Assembly: GCF_033898505.1 (NCBI RefSeq)
Contig: NZ_JAXAFK010000007.1
Location: 62,001-126,000, forward strand
DNA length: 64,000 nucleotides
Direction of reading: 5' to 3'
Origin: Pectobacterium carotovorum
GTDB taxonomy: Bacteria > Pseudomonadota > Gammaproteobacteria > Enterobacterales > Enterobacteriaceae
A program made the position numbers and the translations under genes. The notes under the pieces were generated by a model that worked only from the letters and a program-made list of their open reading frames with translations, made no database searches and had not been told where the DNA came from. This document shows, one piece after another, positions 1-9,832 of the stretch (the stretch's first letter is position 1; each line of letters begins with the position of its first letter).

Positions 1-138
1 AGTAGCCTCTCTCGCTTCATCTTCTGCTTCTGCACTTTCTGATTTATATAAATACGCCGCACATTTGCGGCGTATTTCGGCTTCACTATAATCCCGAACA
101 GAAAGCACATTCATCGCATAGCGTAAGGGTTTATTCAT
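1..138 (-). CDS. recX: RecX, recombination regulator (N-terminal 46 residues, cut by window edge)
   Basis: The minus strand from the ATG at 138 reads MNKPLRYAMNVLSVRDYSEA and onward with no stop to the window edge. This matches the RecX N-terminus, whose family signature is a short basic start followed by an 'LxxRDYSExEIRRK' helix. RecX binds RecA filaments and limits their activity. It lies directly downstream of recA on the same strand with a 45-base gap, the usual enterobacterial order, so it is probably transcribed by read-through from the recA promoter. The protein is incomplete only because the window ends. The call rests on motif and synteny and is firm. Confidence 0.9.
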   Translation of the reverse strand, partial: MNKPLRYAMNVLSVRDYSEAEIRRKCAAYLYKSESAEAEDEAREAT

Positions 139-183
139 CCATCTACCCGCTGATGTACTTTGTCACAAGGAATTCAGCCACCA

Positions 184-1308
<1,125 letters not shown>

Positions 1309-1338
1309 TCATGAATTGCCGAATAATTACTGACATTA

Positions 1339-1358
1339 TACTGTATGCGCATACAGCA
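1339..1358 (-). promoter_or_regulatory. LexA (SOS) box in the recA promoter
   Basis: The sequence contains CTGT-N8-ACAG (1341-1356), an exact match to the core of the enterobacterial LexA operator, with an alternating AT-rich centre interrupted by GCGC. It lies between pncC and recA, upstream of recA on the minus strand, where the recA operator is expected. It predicts LexA repression and DNA-damage induction. Confidence 0.93.
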
Positions 1359-1364
1359 TCAAGG

Positions 1365-1859
1365 TTATTTTTTCAGAAACGCGTCGAGCAGCGTTTGCAG
1401 CGCAAAATGGACCGATTGCAGACGTACCGCGTTTCGGTCTCCACTGAACCGCATTGTCCGCGCGAATGCCCCGCCCTGTTTATCTGTGAAGCCAAACCAT
1501 ACCGTGCCGACAGGCTTCTCTTCGGTCCCCCCGTCGGGCCCGGCGATGCCGCTTATCGATATGGCAAAATCTGCATCGGCGGCCTGCAACGCCCCTGCGG
1601 CCATCTCATTGACGACGGCTTCACTCACCGCGCCATGCCGTTCCAATGTCTTCGCGTTCACATTTACCAGACGCTGCTTGGCCAGATTGCTGTATGTCAC
1701 AAAGCCATAGTCAAACCAGCCGGAGCTACCTGCGACATCAGTAATAGACTTAGCCAACCAGCCCCCAGTGCAGGATTCCGCGCACGTCAGCGTAGCACCG
1801 CGCGCCTTCAGTTTTTCACCGACCAAAACACTTAACCGCAGAATGTCAGCTTCCGTCAT
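1365..1859 (-). CDS. pncC: PncC, nicotinamide-nucleotide amidase (CinA C-terminal family)
   Basis: This 164-residue protein hydrolyses NMN to nicotinate mononucleotide and ammonia in the pyridine nucleotide salvage cycle. The family hallmarks are visible: the TCAESCTGG motif near residues 24-32, with the nucleophilic serine, and the SGIAGPDGG loop near residues 103-111. The length matches the stand-alone CinA C-terminal domain enzyme (YgaD) of enterobacteria rather than two-domain CinA. It sits immediately upstream of recA on the same strand, as in E. coli and its relatives. The conserved position and motifs make this call secure. Confidence 0.95.
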   Translation of the reverse strand: MTEADILRLSVLVGEKLKARGATLTCAESCTGGWLAKSITDVAGSSGWFDYGFVTYSNLAKQRLVNVNAKTLERHGAVSEAVVNEMAAGALQAADADFAISISGIAGPDGGTEEKPVGTVWFGFTDKQGGAFARTMRFSGDRNAVRLQSVHFALQTLLDAFLKK

Positions 1860-2029
1860 TGCCGCCTCATCTTAATCAAGGATTGTTGGGTCAGGGTAAC
1901 ACTTTTCCCTGAAAAAGACGCCCCGCTGCGCGGGATGCGAAGCGCATAGCAAAGAAAATGAAAAGGGATGAAAAACGAAGGAAAGCGCCGCCGATAGTCA
2001 GGTAGAAAATAGCGCGACTTTACTCTGTA

Positions 2030-2062
2030 GTCAGTAGAGTACAAGTGGTCAGTAGGGTACAA
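2030..2062. repeat. Short direct repeat (two 15-bp units)
   Basis: Two 15-base units (2030-2044 and 2048-2062) of the form GTCAGTAGRGTACAA differ by one base and are three bases apart. They lie in the 235-base stretch between pncC and the next small gene. No function is evident; slippage or binding-site duplication are both possible. Confidence 0.6.
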
Positions 2063-2094
2063 AGCAGATAGGAAATAATGAATACTAGCGTAAT

Positions 2095-2430
2095 TTACAT
2101 ACAGCCTGCGCAACTGGTGCATCGCCAGTCCTGCTTATTTATAGCCTGAAAGAAATATCTAAAATAACACTCTTCGATGGGAATATTATTTTCTTCGAAG
2201 CTATCGGCCAACCAGTCGATATTCTCCAGAATCCAATCGTCCTCATCTAATCCGTCCCGGTAAGTTTCATCATCAGGATCGATGATAGAGTAGATCCCCA
2301 TCGTTCCCATATGATTTTCTTTATATTTTTCCGGTAGCGCGAAATCTTTGTCTTTATAAGATATTAACCAGTGGCCGTGGCAAAGCAGATTGCCGTTACG
2401 GCTCCATCGGGCAACAAATGGATTACTCAT
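2095..2430 (-). CDS. Small conserved protein with C-terminal CxxCxGC motif
   Basis: This 111-residue acidic protein has no catalytic motif that I recognise. The N-terminal part contains LLCHGHWLISY, followed by an acidic stretch with IDPDDETYRDGLDEDDW. The C-terminus ends in WRCTSCAGCM, a cysteine cluster that could bind metal or form disulfides. The frame is open for 14 residues further upstream, but I start at the ATG at 2430 because a GGTGAG ribosome-binding site lies six bases before it. I recall similar 'MSNPFVARWSRNGN' proteins of unknown function in enterobacteria. It is single, with no operon partner. Function unassigned; reality of the gene likely. Confidence 0.75.
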   Translation of the reverse strand: MSNPFVARWSRNGNLLCHGHWLISYKDKDFALPEKYKENHMGTMGIYSIIDPDDETYRDGLDEDDWILENIDWLADSFEENNIPIEECYFRYFFQAINKQDWRCTSCAGCM

Positions 2431-2629
2431 ATTTATTCTCACCAGCATAAAAGCTGGCGATAAACGTAGCACGGCATGTTTATAAAGTAAATCGACTCAC
2501 AGACCATATGTTATTTAAAGGACAGAGCCTACGGATAAACATCTATTACATCTTAATAGGTATAAATTCATTAACAATAAATTGACGAATATCAATTCAT
2601 ATAAAAATAAAATGCCTAAACAGAGAAAT

Positions 2630-2663
2630 ATAAATAAAAAAAAGCCCACTAAAAATAGTGGGC
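2630..2663 (-). terminator. Rho-independent terminator, minus strand
   Basis: A 7-bp stem, GCCCACT/AGTGGGC (2644-2650 and 2657-2663), with a 6-base loop is flanked on the low-coordinate side by a long A-run (about 2630-2643), which is a T-run on the minus strand. No protein gene lies immediately upstream on that strand, so it may end a small RNA encoded in 2664-2900. Confidence 0.7.
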
Positions 2664-2900
2664 GGGGTACAGCGATTATCATTATAGAAAAACCCTGGTG
2701 TTTTGCGGCACTTCATTCGGCTACTGTCTGATGCTTACAGTACCGAATGAACATTAACTCAACATTAGGCACGCAAAAATCCTGGCTATTGCTGTGATAG
2801 CCTGCATCAACACTATCCCATATCGCCCGCCACCTACCGCTTTGCTTCGCTGGCCGATATCAGTCAGAATGGTGTGCATATGCCCATAAAGGGGTAACCA
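2664..2900 (-). ncRNA. Candidate small RNA upstream of a minus-strand terminator
   Basis: The 490-base space between 2431 and 2920 has no credible open frame on either strand. It carries a strong hairpin at 2714-2749 (CATTCGG..ACTGT paired with ACAGT..CCGAATG) and ends, on the minus strand, in the terminator at 2644-2663. A structured stretch followed by an intrinsic terminator with no coding gene is the usual appearance of a trans-acting small RNA. I could not match it to a named enterobacterial sRNA, and no promoter is convincing, so the 5' end is a guess. Confidence 0.35.
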
Positions 2901-2920
2901 TCAATTAGGGAGAATGACGG

Positions 2921-3409
2921 GTGCTTCCCTCTTTCTTAAGAAGAACCGCAGCGAAAAACGGCAGCTATGCCAATGAGATCGGCAGCAGTATTACTATCAA
3001 TCGTCCGGCAGAGCGCTTGTTTGATCTTTGGCGTAAACCGGAAACGTTGCCGATCCTGATGGGGCATTTCGCCAGTATTGAGATACTGAACTATACCGAC
3101 TCCAACTGGCGGATTAACACGCCGATTGGCGCGCTCATTGAATGGCAGGCTCGTATTATTGATGAAAAACCAGGGGAATATATCCACTGGCGTTCACTGG
3201 AAGGGGCGCGGGTTCCCAATGAAGGCAGGCTTTCGTTTCAGCCAGCCACATCGGAAGCGGGTACAGCCGTGACGCTGACGATTCGCTACAATCCACCGGG
3301 AGGCTTGATTGGAAAAAAGATCGGCCAAATGTTTGATATGTTTTCTCGCGATATGCTGACGAAAACGCTCTATCGCTTCAAAAAATTAGCGGAGGATGAG
3401 CTGGCGTAA
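2921..3409 (+). CDS. SRPBCC (START/polyketide cyclase-like) family protein
   Basis: This 162-residue protein resembles the COG5637 branch of the SRPBCC superfamily, which forms a ligand-binding helix-grip fold. Visible family traits are the N-terminal 'SITINRPAERLFDLWRKPETLPILM' type segment, the central WRINTPIG and 'EWQARIIDEKPGEYIHWRS' strands, and an 'NPPGGLIGKKIG' loop before the C-terminal helix. The start is a GTG at 2921 preceded by AGGGAGA; the nearby ATG at 2917 runs into a stop. It stands alone, in the same direction as marC but 83 bases upstream of it. The ligand is unknown; the fold assignment is fairly secure. Confidence 0.8.
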   Translation: MLPSFLRRTAAKNGSYANEIGSSITINRPAERLFDLWRKPETLPILMGHFASIEILNYTDSNWRINTPIGALIEWQARIIDEKPGEYIHWRSLEGARVPNEGRLSFQPATSEAGTAVTLTIRYNPPGGLIGKKIGQMFDMFSRDMLTKTLYRFKKLAEDELA

Positions 3410-3492
3410 GCCGTATCAGACACCCTCGCGACAGGTCATCATTGACCGTTTTCCTGAACTGACGACAGCGCCCCAATAAAGAGGAACGTAGA

Positions 3493-4167
3493 ATGCTGGA
3501 ATTGATTCAAACCATTGGTCTTGGTCTGGTGTTAATCCTGCCACTTGCGAACCCACTGACAACGGTAGCCGTATTTCTGGCGATGTCCGGCAACATGAGC
3601 CAAGGGGAACGAAATCGTCAGATCTTTCAGGCCTCACTCTATGTCTTCATCATTATGACCGTCGCGTACTACGCGGGTCAGGTCGTGATGAATACCTTCG
3701 GAATTTCCATTCCCGGCTTGCGCATCGCTGGCGGGCTCATCGTGGTATTTATCGGTTTTCGCATGCTTTTCCCTCAGCAAAAACCAGAACATGCGCCTGA
3801 AGTCAAAAGCAAAAAAGAAGAAATCAACGACAGTTTCTCTGCCAATGAGGTCAATATCGCTTTCGTTCCGCTGGCGATGCCCAGCACCGCGGGGCCTGGA
3901 ACCATTGCCCTCATCATTAGTTCTGCCTCACAAATCAAGAGCGGCGTCGATATTACGCCATGGGTGATTACCGTTGCCCCCGTACTGACTTTTATGTTGA
4001 TCAGCCTGATCGTCTGGCTCAGCCTGAAAAGCTCTGGTCTGATTATGCGTTTGATCGGTCAAAGCGGCATTGAAGCCATTTCACGTCTGATGGGATTTCT
4101 GCTGGTTTGCATGGGGGTGCAATTCATCATTAATGGCACGCTGGAAATCGTGCATTCTCTCCATTAA
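3493..4167 (+). CDS. marC: MarC family integral membrane protein
   Basis: This 224-residue protein follows E. coli MarC closely from end to end: the N-terminal [18 protein letters not shown] helix, '[16 protein letters not shown]', the charged loop with KSKKEE, the conserved [12 protein letters not shown] motif, and the C-terminal '[18 protein letters not shown]' helix. About six transmembrane segments are expected. The biochemical role of MarC remains unknown; early claims of a part in antibiotic resistance were not upheld. A GAGGAA ribosome-binding site precedes the ATG. An imperfect 8-bp inverted repeat overlaps its stop but has no T-run. Confidence 0.93.
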   Translation: MLELIQTIGLGLVLILPLANPLTTVAVFLAMSGNMSQGERNRQIFQASLYVFIIMTVAYYAGQVVMNTFGISIPGLRIAGGLIVVFIGFRMLFPQQKPEHAPEVKSKKEEINDSFSANEVNIAFVPLAMPSTAGPGTIALIISSASQIKSGVDITPWVITVAPVLTFMLISLIVWLSLKSSGLIMRLIGQSGIEAISRLMGFLLVCMGVQFIINGTLEIVHSLH

Positions 4168-4344
4168 GTCGAAGATGATGGAGAGATATCAATACGTTGC
4201 CAGATAGCCTAATTAGCGTCTATAACTTTGAATGGCGGGTTTATTCATTGGTCGCAAGGATGCCCCGCCGGTTTGCCATTGATGATGAAATAACAAAAAG
4301 AAAACGTGATTTTGCTTACCTAGCGGAAAATAGGTGCGGCCACC

Positions 4345-5943
4345 ATGAAAATAAGAAAACGACTCCCGGTCAATTTGCGTTCACTCATTCTATCTCTTGC
4401 CATTATCAGCATGCTCATTACGCTGACCAACGCCTATGTTGCTGTTTATAATGTACAAAAAAAGCTCATTACCGATCAGATATTGAGTTCAAACCTTAAC
4501 TATTCTTCCAAACTCGCGGCTACCACGGAAAGTTTTTTATCCTCCGCACAACAAGAGTTGGTCTACAGCGCGACATTAATGGCAGAAGGCTTTGATGACG
4601 ATAAGGCATTGCTGGAGAAAAGCGAGCAGACATACCGCATGAGCGAAAGTTTTAATTCCGTCTTCGTTGCGGATACGCAGAATCGCATACGCACGGTTTA
4701 CCCAACATCGCTGAATCTGAAAGGAAGCACACTAACCTCAGAGGCCAGCAAGCAGGCATTGGTGGAACAAAAACCGTTAATCAGCCAGCCTTATATTTCG
4801 GTTACGGGAAATCTGATCGTGCTGGTGTCCTCCCCCATCAAAGACAAACAGGGAAATTATCTCGGTTACATCGGCGGAACCATTTATTTAAAAAGCAAAA
4901 GCGTCTTGAACGAATTCATGAATACCCATTTTTATAACGATTACTCCAGCGTTTACGTGATCGATAAAAACGGGATTGTTCTCTACCATCAGGATAAACA
5001 ATGGGTCGGCAAATCCATCAGAGATGAGAAAATCAAAGCCGCATTTCAGAACAAAAAAAGTGGAACCCTTGCGATACCCGATATGCTAGGTACCCCATCG
5101 CTGGCTGGTTTTGATACGGTCAAGTCATCTGGCTGGATTATCGTTACCTTGCATCCTTCCCAAAACGTTATTGATTCACTTAACGGCGTCATGCGTTCAG
5201 TCTTATATGAAGGTGCGCCAGTGATGGCATTAACGCTCATTGCGCTCACCCTGCTCGCCTTCTCTATAGCCAACCCTCTACGCCTGCTGGCCGTTTCTGC
5301 CAGTAAAATGGAAGAGCCCGACGTGATTGAAAAAATCAAGAAAGTCCCCTCCTGGTACTTTGAAGTTGACCAGCTAAAACGCGTCATTCTTTTCGGTACG
5401 GTGTTATTGCACAAGCGGATCGGCAAACTGAGCTTGCAAGCCCACACCGATCCGCTCACCGGGTTACTCAATCGCCGTGGTGTCTATGAAAACATTGAGC
5501 TCATTCTGTCAAAGAGCCATCAGGTTGCCGCCATCGTGATCGATATCGACCATTTCAAACGCGTGAATGATACCTACGGACACAACATCGGCGATGATGT
5601 CATCAGGTTGCTGGCTAAAAACATAAAACAGGGTTCACGTGACTCCGATCTGATTTGCCGCACTGGCGGAGAAGAATTCTTGGCACTCCTGCCCGATACG
5701 GATATGAAACAAGCCGTTGATATTGCAGAACGGCTGCGTAAAAAAGTGGAAAAAATGCCGCTGCCGATTCCTGAAAACATCACAATTTCATTAGGCGTCA
5801 CCTGCTTTATTCCGGGAGCGGAACAGATCGACAGCGTGTTGAAAATTGCGGATGACGCGCTCTATCAGGCCAAACATGAAGGCAGAAACCGGGTCGTCAC
5901 CAAAGCCGTGCCCGACAGTTCACTCAACAGCGACACAGAATAG
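4345..5943 (+). CDS. Membrane-bound Cache-sensor diguanylate cyclase
   Basis: This 532-residue protein makes cyclic di-GMP from GTP. One transmembrane helix near residues 12-35 and a second near 288-312 bracket a periplasmic region whose sequence fits a double-Cache ligand sensor ('FVADTQNRIRTVYPT', 'YSSVYVIDKNGIVLYHQD'). The cytoplasmic GGDEF domain spans about 370-520 and begins with DPLTGLLNRRG. The active-site loop is GGEEF at residues 441-445, a catalytically competent variant. An inhibitory I-site RxxD (RDSD, 432-435) lies exactly five residues before it, so product feedback inhibition is expected. No EAL domain is present. It is monocistronic. The sensed ligand cannot be read from the sequence. 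Confidence 0.93.
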   Translation: MKIRKRLPVNLRSLILSLAIISMLITLTNAYVAVYNVQKKLITDQILSSNLNYSSKLAATTESFLSSAQQELVYSATLMAEGFDDDKALLEKSEQTYRMSESFNSVFVADTQNRIRTVYPTSLNLKGSTLTSEASKQALVEQKPLISQPYISVTGNLIVLVSSPIKDKQGNYLGYIGGTIYLKSKSVLNEFMNTHFYNDYSSVYVIDKNGIVLYHQDKQWVGKSIRDEKIKAAFQNKKSGTLAIPDMLGTPSLAGFDTVKSSGWIIVTLHPSQNVIDSLNGVMRSVLYEGAPVMALTLIALTLLAFSIANPLRLLAVSASKMEEPDVIEKIKKVPSWYFEVDQLKRVILFGTVLLHKRIGKLSLQAHTDPLTGLLNRRGVYENIELILSKSHQVAAIVIDIDHFKRVNDTYGHNIGDDVIRLLAKNIKQGSRDSDLICRTGGEEFLALLPDTDMKQAVDIAERLRKKVEKMPLPIPENITISLGVTCFIPGAEQIDSVLKIADDALYQAKHEGRNRVVTKAVPDSSLNSDTE

Positions 5944-5981
5944 ATACGCTCAGCACTCGTCCCGCGAGCAGGAAAACAGGC

Positions 5982-6006
5982 AAAAAAAAACCCGCACAAG
6001 GCGGGT
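5982..6006 (-). terminator. Rho-independent terminator, minus strand
   Basis: The stem ACCCGC/GCGGGT (5990-5995, 6001-6006) with a 5-base loop follows, on the minus strand, into nine T residues (A-run 5982-5990). It could serve the MFS gene ending at 6210 or a short RNA between the two. Confidence 0.75.
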
Positions 6007-6125
6007 AAGGTCATTCTAATGACAGGGATGGTTAACTAACACAACACTCACAGAGATGTGAGGTACTGACAAGGGATGAAAGGACTATAGCAAGCCAAAT
6101 GTATAGTATTGTCATCAGCAGGTAA
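6007..6125 (-). ncRNA. Candidate small RNA ending at the 5982-6006 terminator
   Basis: About 200 bases separate the stop of the MFS gene (6210) from this strong terminator, which is long for a simple trailer. The intervening minus strand contains a TATAGT element near 6090 and a small hairpin (CTCACA/TGTGAG near 6047-6061) and has no open frame. An independently transcribed sRNA of about 100 bases is one reading; a long 3' untranslated region of the pump gene is the other. I cannot match a known sRNA. Confidence 0.3.
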
Positions 6126-6209
6126 GGTTAATCTACCGGTTGTAAAACAACATTGGCAATGTTTCCCTGCCGCCCTGTCTGGCTATGTCAGCCTGCTTCC
6201 CAGCCGCTA

Positions 6210-7400
6210 TTACACTTTTTTCGTTTTCATCAGCGCAGCCAGCAGTGCCATGATTGCCAACGCGCTGGCAAGCCCTCCGACCATCAGCCATCCCCCCTGA
6301 TGCCAGGCAGCCATCGCAACGGAGGATCCCCCCGCGCCGCCTAAAAACATACCGCCCATGAATACGGTATTGATTCGACCTCTTGCCGCTTCACCGAGCC
6401 CGTAAATCACATGTTGGTTGGCCACTAATGCGCTTTGTACGCCGAGATCGAGCAGAATAACGCCGATAATCAGGCCAATAACGGAATCAAAGCCGATGAA
6501 TATTCCCCATGAGAGCAGCGTCAGCAGCGCTCCGGCAATCACAACCGGGCGACTACCGGTTCTGTCGGCGATTCTTCCCGCCAGCGGAGCTGCAAAGATC
6601 CCCGCTACACCAATCACCCCGAACAACCCCGCAGCAGCGGCCCCCATGTGAAAACGTCCGCTTTCCAGATACAGCGCAAGCACACTCCAGAACGCGCTGA
6701 ACGATGCAAACAGCAGCGCCTGAATCAGCGTGGCTTTGCGTAATGCACGCTCACCGCGCCACAGCGTCACCAGTGAACGCATCAGTTCACTGTAACGAAC
6801 GGTTTGATTCGATGGCGAAGCCGGTAACATTTTTCCCATTGCCCACGCGCCCGCCAGCGCCAGCGGCACGCTCAGCCAGAACATCGCACGCCAGCCCGCA
6901 CTTTCCGCCACAAGGCCCGCAATCGTACGACTAAGCAGAATCCCGCTTAGCAACCCGCTCATCACCGTCCCGACAATGGCGCCGCGCTGTTTCGCGTTGG
7001 CAAGCGCCGCCGCAGCCGGAACAATCTGCTGTGCGGCAGTCGCCCCAAAACCGATGAGCAACGACGCACTTAATAAAGCAACAGCCGATGTCGATAAGGC
7101 TGCAAACGCAGAAGCCAACGCCAGCATCAAAAATTGCCACACAATCAGCTGACGGCGATCGAACTTATCACCGAGAGGAACCAGCAGTAACAGTCCCAAA
7201 GCGTAGCCCAGCTGCGTCACCGTTGGGATCAGCGAGACTGCCCCGCTCGACGTAAAACTTTCACTCATCACGCCCAGCATCGGCTGGTTGTAATAGATAT
7301 TGGCAACAGAAATGCCACTGGCTGCGGCCATCGAGAAAATCAGTAATTTGCCGGGAACCTGCTGCGTTCTAACCTCGGCTTCGCTGGATAATGTACTCAT
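6210..7400 (-). CDS. Major facilitator superfamily efflux transporter
   Basis: This 396-residue protein has the 12-helix pattern of the MFS drug/sugar antiporter type. Motif A-like 'PLGDKFDRRQLI' lies between helices 2 and 3, its counterpart 'LAGRIADRTGSRPVV' lies after the central loop, and the conserved 'ANIYYNQPML' segment lies in helix 1. The latter is typical of the YnfM/YgaY-like group. Three ATG codons occur in a row; I choose the last (7400), which has AGG seven bases upstream. The LysR gene lies 121 bases upstream on the same strand and probably controls it. Substrate unknown; export of a small organic compound is likely. Confidence 0.88.
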   Translation of the reverse strand: MSTLSSEAEVRTQQVPGKLLIFSMAAASGISVANIYYNQPMLGVMSESFTSSGAVSLIPTVTQLGYALGLLLLVPLGDKFDRRQLIVWQFLMLALASAFAALSTSAVALLSASLLIGFGATAAQQIVPAAAALANAKQRGAIVGTVMSGLLSGILLSRTIAGLVAESAGWRAMFWLSVPLALAGAWAMGKMLPASPSNQTVRYSELMRSLVTLWRGERALRKATLIQALLFASFSAFWSVLALYLESGRFHMGAAAAGLFGVIGVAGIFAAPLAGRIADRTGSRPVVIAGALLTLLSWGIFIGFDSVIGLIIGVILLDLGVQSALVANQHVIYGLGEAARGRINTVFMGGMFLGGAGGSSVAMAAWHQGGWLMVGGLASALAIMALLAALMKTKKV

Positions 7401-7521
7401 CATCATACCTGTCTGTGTGTTTCCCGCCGGAAGTCGGCAAGTGATGAGCACAGCATAAGGTGCCGGGTTCATTCCCAGTAGAGAGGTAAAATGGATATCA
7501 TCTATTCCAAACAGGAATGAA

Positions 7522-8403
7522 TTAGGAGAAAAGGCGCTGAACGAAGCCGGTAAAAATTCTGGCGCGAGCGGATGTCATGCGGCCTCCGGGGTAGACAGCC
7601 CACAGGTCCATTTTCCCCAGCGACCATGAATCCAGCGCGGTGACGACCTGCCCACTTTCCAGCTCTGGCGCGAACATCCATTCAGACGCCACAGCCAGCC
7701 CTGCACCGGACAGCACGGCCGCACGCACGCCTTCCGCCGCAGAAACACGGATACGTCCATTAGGGAAGACGGTGGTCTGTGTTCCCTCCTGAGAAAAGAT
7801 CCAACGATCGGTTCTCTCCCCCTGCAAATAGATAACGGCAGGGTGTGCGGCCAGCGCATCAGGAGAGGCTGGCATGCTATGACGCGCAAAATAGTCGGGG
7901 GTCGCCAACAGACGCATAGAACACGATGCCAGCCGCTGGGCGATCAGGCTGGAATCCTTCATCTCGCCCAAACGTAATGCCACATCAATCCCTTCAGCAA
8001 TCAAATCGATGGGGCGATCGTCCAGAATGACATCGACGTTTAGCTGAGGATGTTCTGCCATGAACTCATGGAGGCGAGGCATGATGTGCAGCCTGGCAAA
8101 CGTCACTGGCGCACAGATACGCAGCCGCCCGGACAGCGCCGCGCTCCCACTCACCACCTGCACTTGAGCTTCCCCCAGCATCTTTACCGCAGGGACGATT
8201 TGATCATAAAAATGCTGCCCGGCTTCTGTCGGCGTCAACCCTCGGGTAGAGCGAAGCAGCAGTGGCGTTGCCAGCTGATTTTCAAGCTGCATGATCGCTT
8301 TGGAAACCGCAGGCTGCCCGATACCGAGCCTGCGGGACGCAGCGGAAAACGACCCCGTTTCAAAAACGCAGATAAATGTTTCCAGCGCGCTAAGGCGATC
8401 CAT
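7522..8403 (-). CDS. LysR family transcriptional regulator
   Basis: This 293-residue protein has a standard LysR layout. An N-terminal winged helix-turn-helix covers residues 1-60 ('FSAASRRLGIGQPAVSKAI'), followed by a linker helix and a periplasmic-binding-like effector domain from about residue 90 to the end ('GRLRICAPVTFARLHIMP', 'DVILDDRPIDLIAEGIDVALRLG'). The effector domain resembles those of the aminoaryl and aromatic-responsive subgroup. It lies immediately upstream of, and co-directional with, the MFS gene, which suggests regulation of that pump. Autoregulation is usual in the family, but no T-N11-A box was confirmed here. Confidence 0.92.
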   Translation of the reverse strand: MDRLSALETFICVFETGSFSAASRRLGIGQPAVSKAIMQLENQLATPLLLRSTRGLTPTEAGQHFYDQIVPAVKMLGEAQVQVVSGSAALSGRLRICAPVTFARLHIMPRLHEFMAEHPQLNVDVILDDRPIDLIAEGIDVALRLGEMKDSSLIAQRLASCSMRLLATPDYFARHSMPASPDALAAHPAVIYLQGERTDRWIFSQEGTQTTVFPNGRIRVSAAEGVRAAVLSGAGLAVASEWMFAPELESGQVVTALDSWSLGKMDLWAVYPGGRMTSARARIFTGFVQRLFS

Positions 8404-8616
8404 GGCTTCTCTTCCGCAAAAGGAGTTTCACCGCATCATACAGGAATCCGGCGAGGATAAGACGGATTCACACACGCCCCCTTTCCCCACCCTCTACCGC
8501 GGTAAGCCACATTCGCTTTACCGCCAACCACATCAGGTATTACTCTGATGGCATGATTTGTCATGACAGGGCTGGCAAGCTTTTGCCGCCTTTTTCAAAA
8601 TCTTACGAGGCGATGC

Positions 8617-9252
8617 ATGAAACTTTTCATTTACGAACACTGCCCATTCTGTGTCAGGGCCAGAATGATTTTTGGTTTGAAAGATCTGCCTGTTGAGCAA
8701 TCGGTCATTATGGAAGGCGATGTCGACACACCGACGCGCATGGTGGGCCGCAAAGTGGTGCCCATCCTGCAGAAAGAAGATGGCAGCTTCATGCCGGAAA
8801 GTATGGATATCGTCCACTATGTCGACAGCAAGCAAGCGCCGTTAATCGCAGACAAAGCGGTTGATGTTGAGATAGAAACCTGGTGTAAGTCCGTTTCCAG
8901 TGCGGTGTTTAACCTTGCGGTTCCCCGCTTCACAAAAGCGGATTTCAAAGAGCTTTCCACGCCAGAGGCGCGTCATGCCTACATCCTGCGTGAAGAAAAA
9001 GCCTTCGGTGATCTGGATGTACTACTCGCGAAAACGCCAGAACTGATGGCGGAAGTGGAACAAAAACTCAACGAACTGGAGCCGCGACTGGCAAACGTCA
9101 GTACCATTTCCACCACCGATTTTATTCTGTTCCCGATCTTACTGTCGCTCACGATCGTGAAAGGCGTGCAGTTTGGCCCTAACGTCCAGGCGTACCTTGA
9201 GCGTGTATCAAAAGCCAGCAAGGTTGCGTTGTTGACCGATAAGGCGCTGTAA
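8617..9252 (+). CDS. grxB: Glutaredoxin 2 (GST-like, CPxC)
   Basis: This 211-residue protein is the atypical GST-fold glutaredoxin that reduces disulfides with glutathione. The active site CPFC occupies residues 9-12; E. coli Grx2 has CPYC. Further hallmarks match: 'ARMIFGLKDLPVE', TPTRMVGRKVVPILQKEDG, 'MPESMDIVHYVD' and the helical C-terminal domain. The frame is open for 18 residues upstream, but the start at 8617 fits both the family N-terminus MKLFIYEHCPFC and a GAGG ribosome-binding site. It is monocistronic and is followed by a terminator at 9275-9306. Confidence 0.95.
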   Translation: MKLFIYEHCPFCVRARMIFGLKDLPVEQSVIMEGDVDTPTRMVGRKVVPILQKEDGSFMPESMDIVHYVDSKQAPLIADKAVDVEIETWCKSVSSAVFNLAVPRFTKADFKELSTPEARHAYILREEKAFGDLDVLLAKTPELMAEVEQKLNELEPRLANVSTISTTDFILFPILLSLTIVKGVQFGPNVQAYLERVSKASKVALLTDKAL

Positions 9253-9274
9253 AATAGCAGTAGTAGAAACAACA

Positions 9275-9306
9275 AAGGAGCGGCTTATAGCGGCTCCTTA
9301 TTTTTA
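9275..9306 (+). terminator. Rho-independent terminator of grxB
   Basis: Stem AAGGAGC/GCTCCTT (9275-9281 and 9293-9299) is followed by ATTTTTA on the plus strand, 23 bases after the grxB stop codon. Confidence 0.8.
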
Positions 9307-9350
9307 GTAACGTTCGGATAACGTCGTTAATTTATCAACGACGATCGTGA

Positions 9351-9767
9351 TTATTCATCACTGAGCGCACATCCTCCGGTACCAGGCTCAAGTTCAGTCA
9401 TCGAGTACGACTGGGCATTTTTCGTTTTCTTTATCAGGAAAGGATTCATTGAAAAGTAACTTCCCACAAGCGCATCGTCCACGAAACAGACTGTAATTTC
9501 TTTTTCATTTTCCGAGATAATACGTAGCGAATACGTCCAACTGCCATCCGTGTCTGTTGCTTCTGCCCAGTCTTTTTCCTGGCTAAACACATAATCACCG
9601 GTATCTTTCAGCAGCGTCCCCTTAGGAAAATGTTTCGGCCCAAAAGAACTGAGGAAAGTGGTCACATCCAAATGTTTCAGCACCGTCAGCGCATCCGTTT
9701 TTGTTGCCGAAAAACCGGTCTGGGGAATTATCGATACTGAAAAAATCACGGCCAAGAGTAGTTTCAT
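9351..9767 (-). CDS. Small exported protein of unknown function
   Basis: This 138-residue protein has a clear Sec signal peptide: a positively charged start (MK), a hydrophobic core LLLAVIFSVSIIP, and a probable cleavage after GFSA at residue 20 or 21. The mature part has two cysteines (in 'ITVCFVDD' and 'GGCALSDE') that could form a disulfide in the periplasm. No recognised domain. It stands alone, convergent with grxB, and is separated from the isonitrile operon by a hairpin. A role in that pathway is not supported by spacing. Confidence 0.72.
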   Translation of the reverse strand: MKLLLAVIFSVSIIPQTGFSATKTDALTVLKHLDVTTFLSSFGPKHFPKGTLLKDTGDYVFSQEKDWAEATDTDGSWTYSLRIISENEKEITVCFVDDALVGSYFSMNPFLIKKTKNAQSYSMTELEPGTGGCALSDE

Positions 9768-9832
9768 TTACTGCAACCCTGCGATAGAAAATCCATGCGT
9801 GTATTCTATTTTAAAAACATGATGCGCAATAG

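Noticed and set aside
1856..2122. 88-codon minus-strand open frame between pncC and the next small gene
   Set aside because: It has no ribosome-binding site, no recognisable motif and skewed Tyr/Arg/Ser content, and it overlaps both neighbours. Probably chance.
4157..4185. 8-bp inverted repeat (CTCTCCAT/ATGGAGAG) at the end of marC
   Set aside because: It overlaps the coding end and has no T-run, so it does not qualify as a terminator on present evidence.
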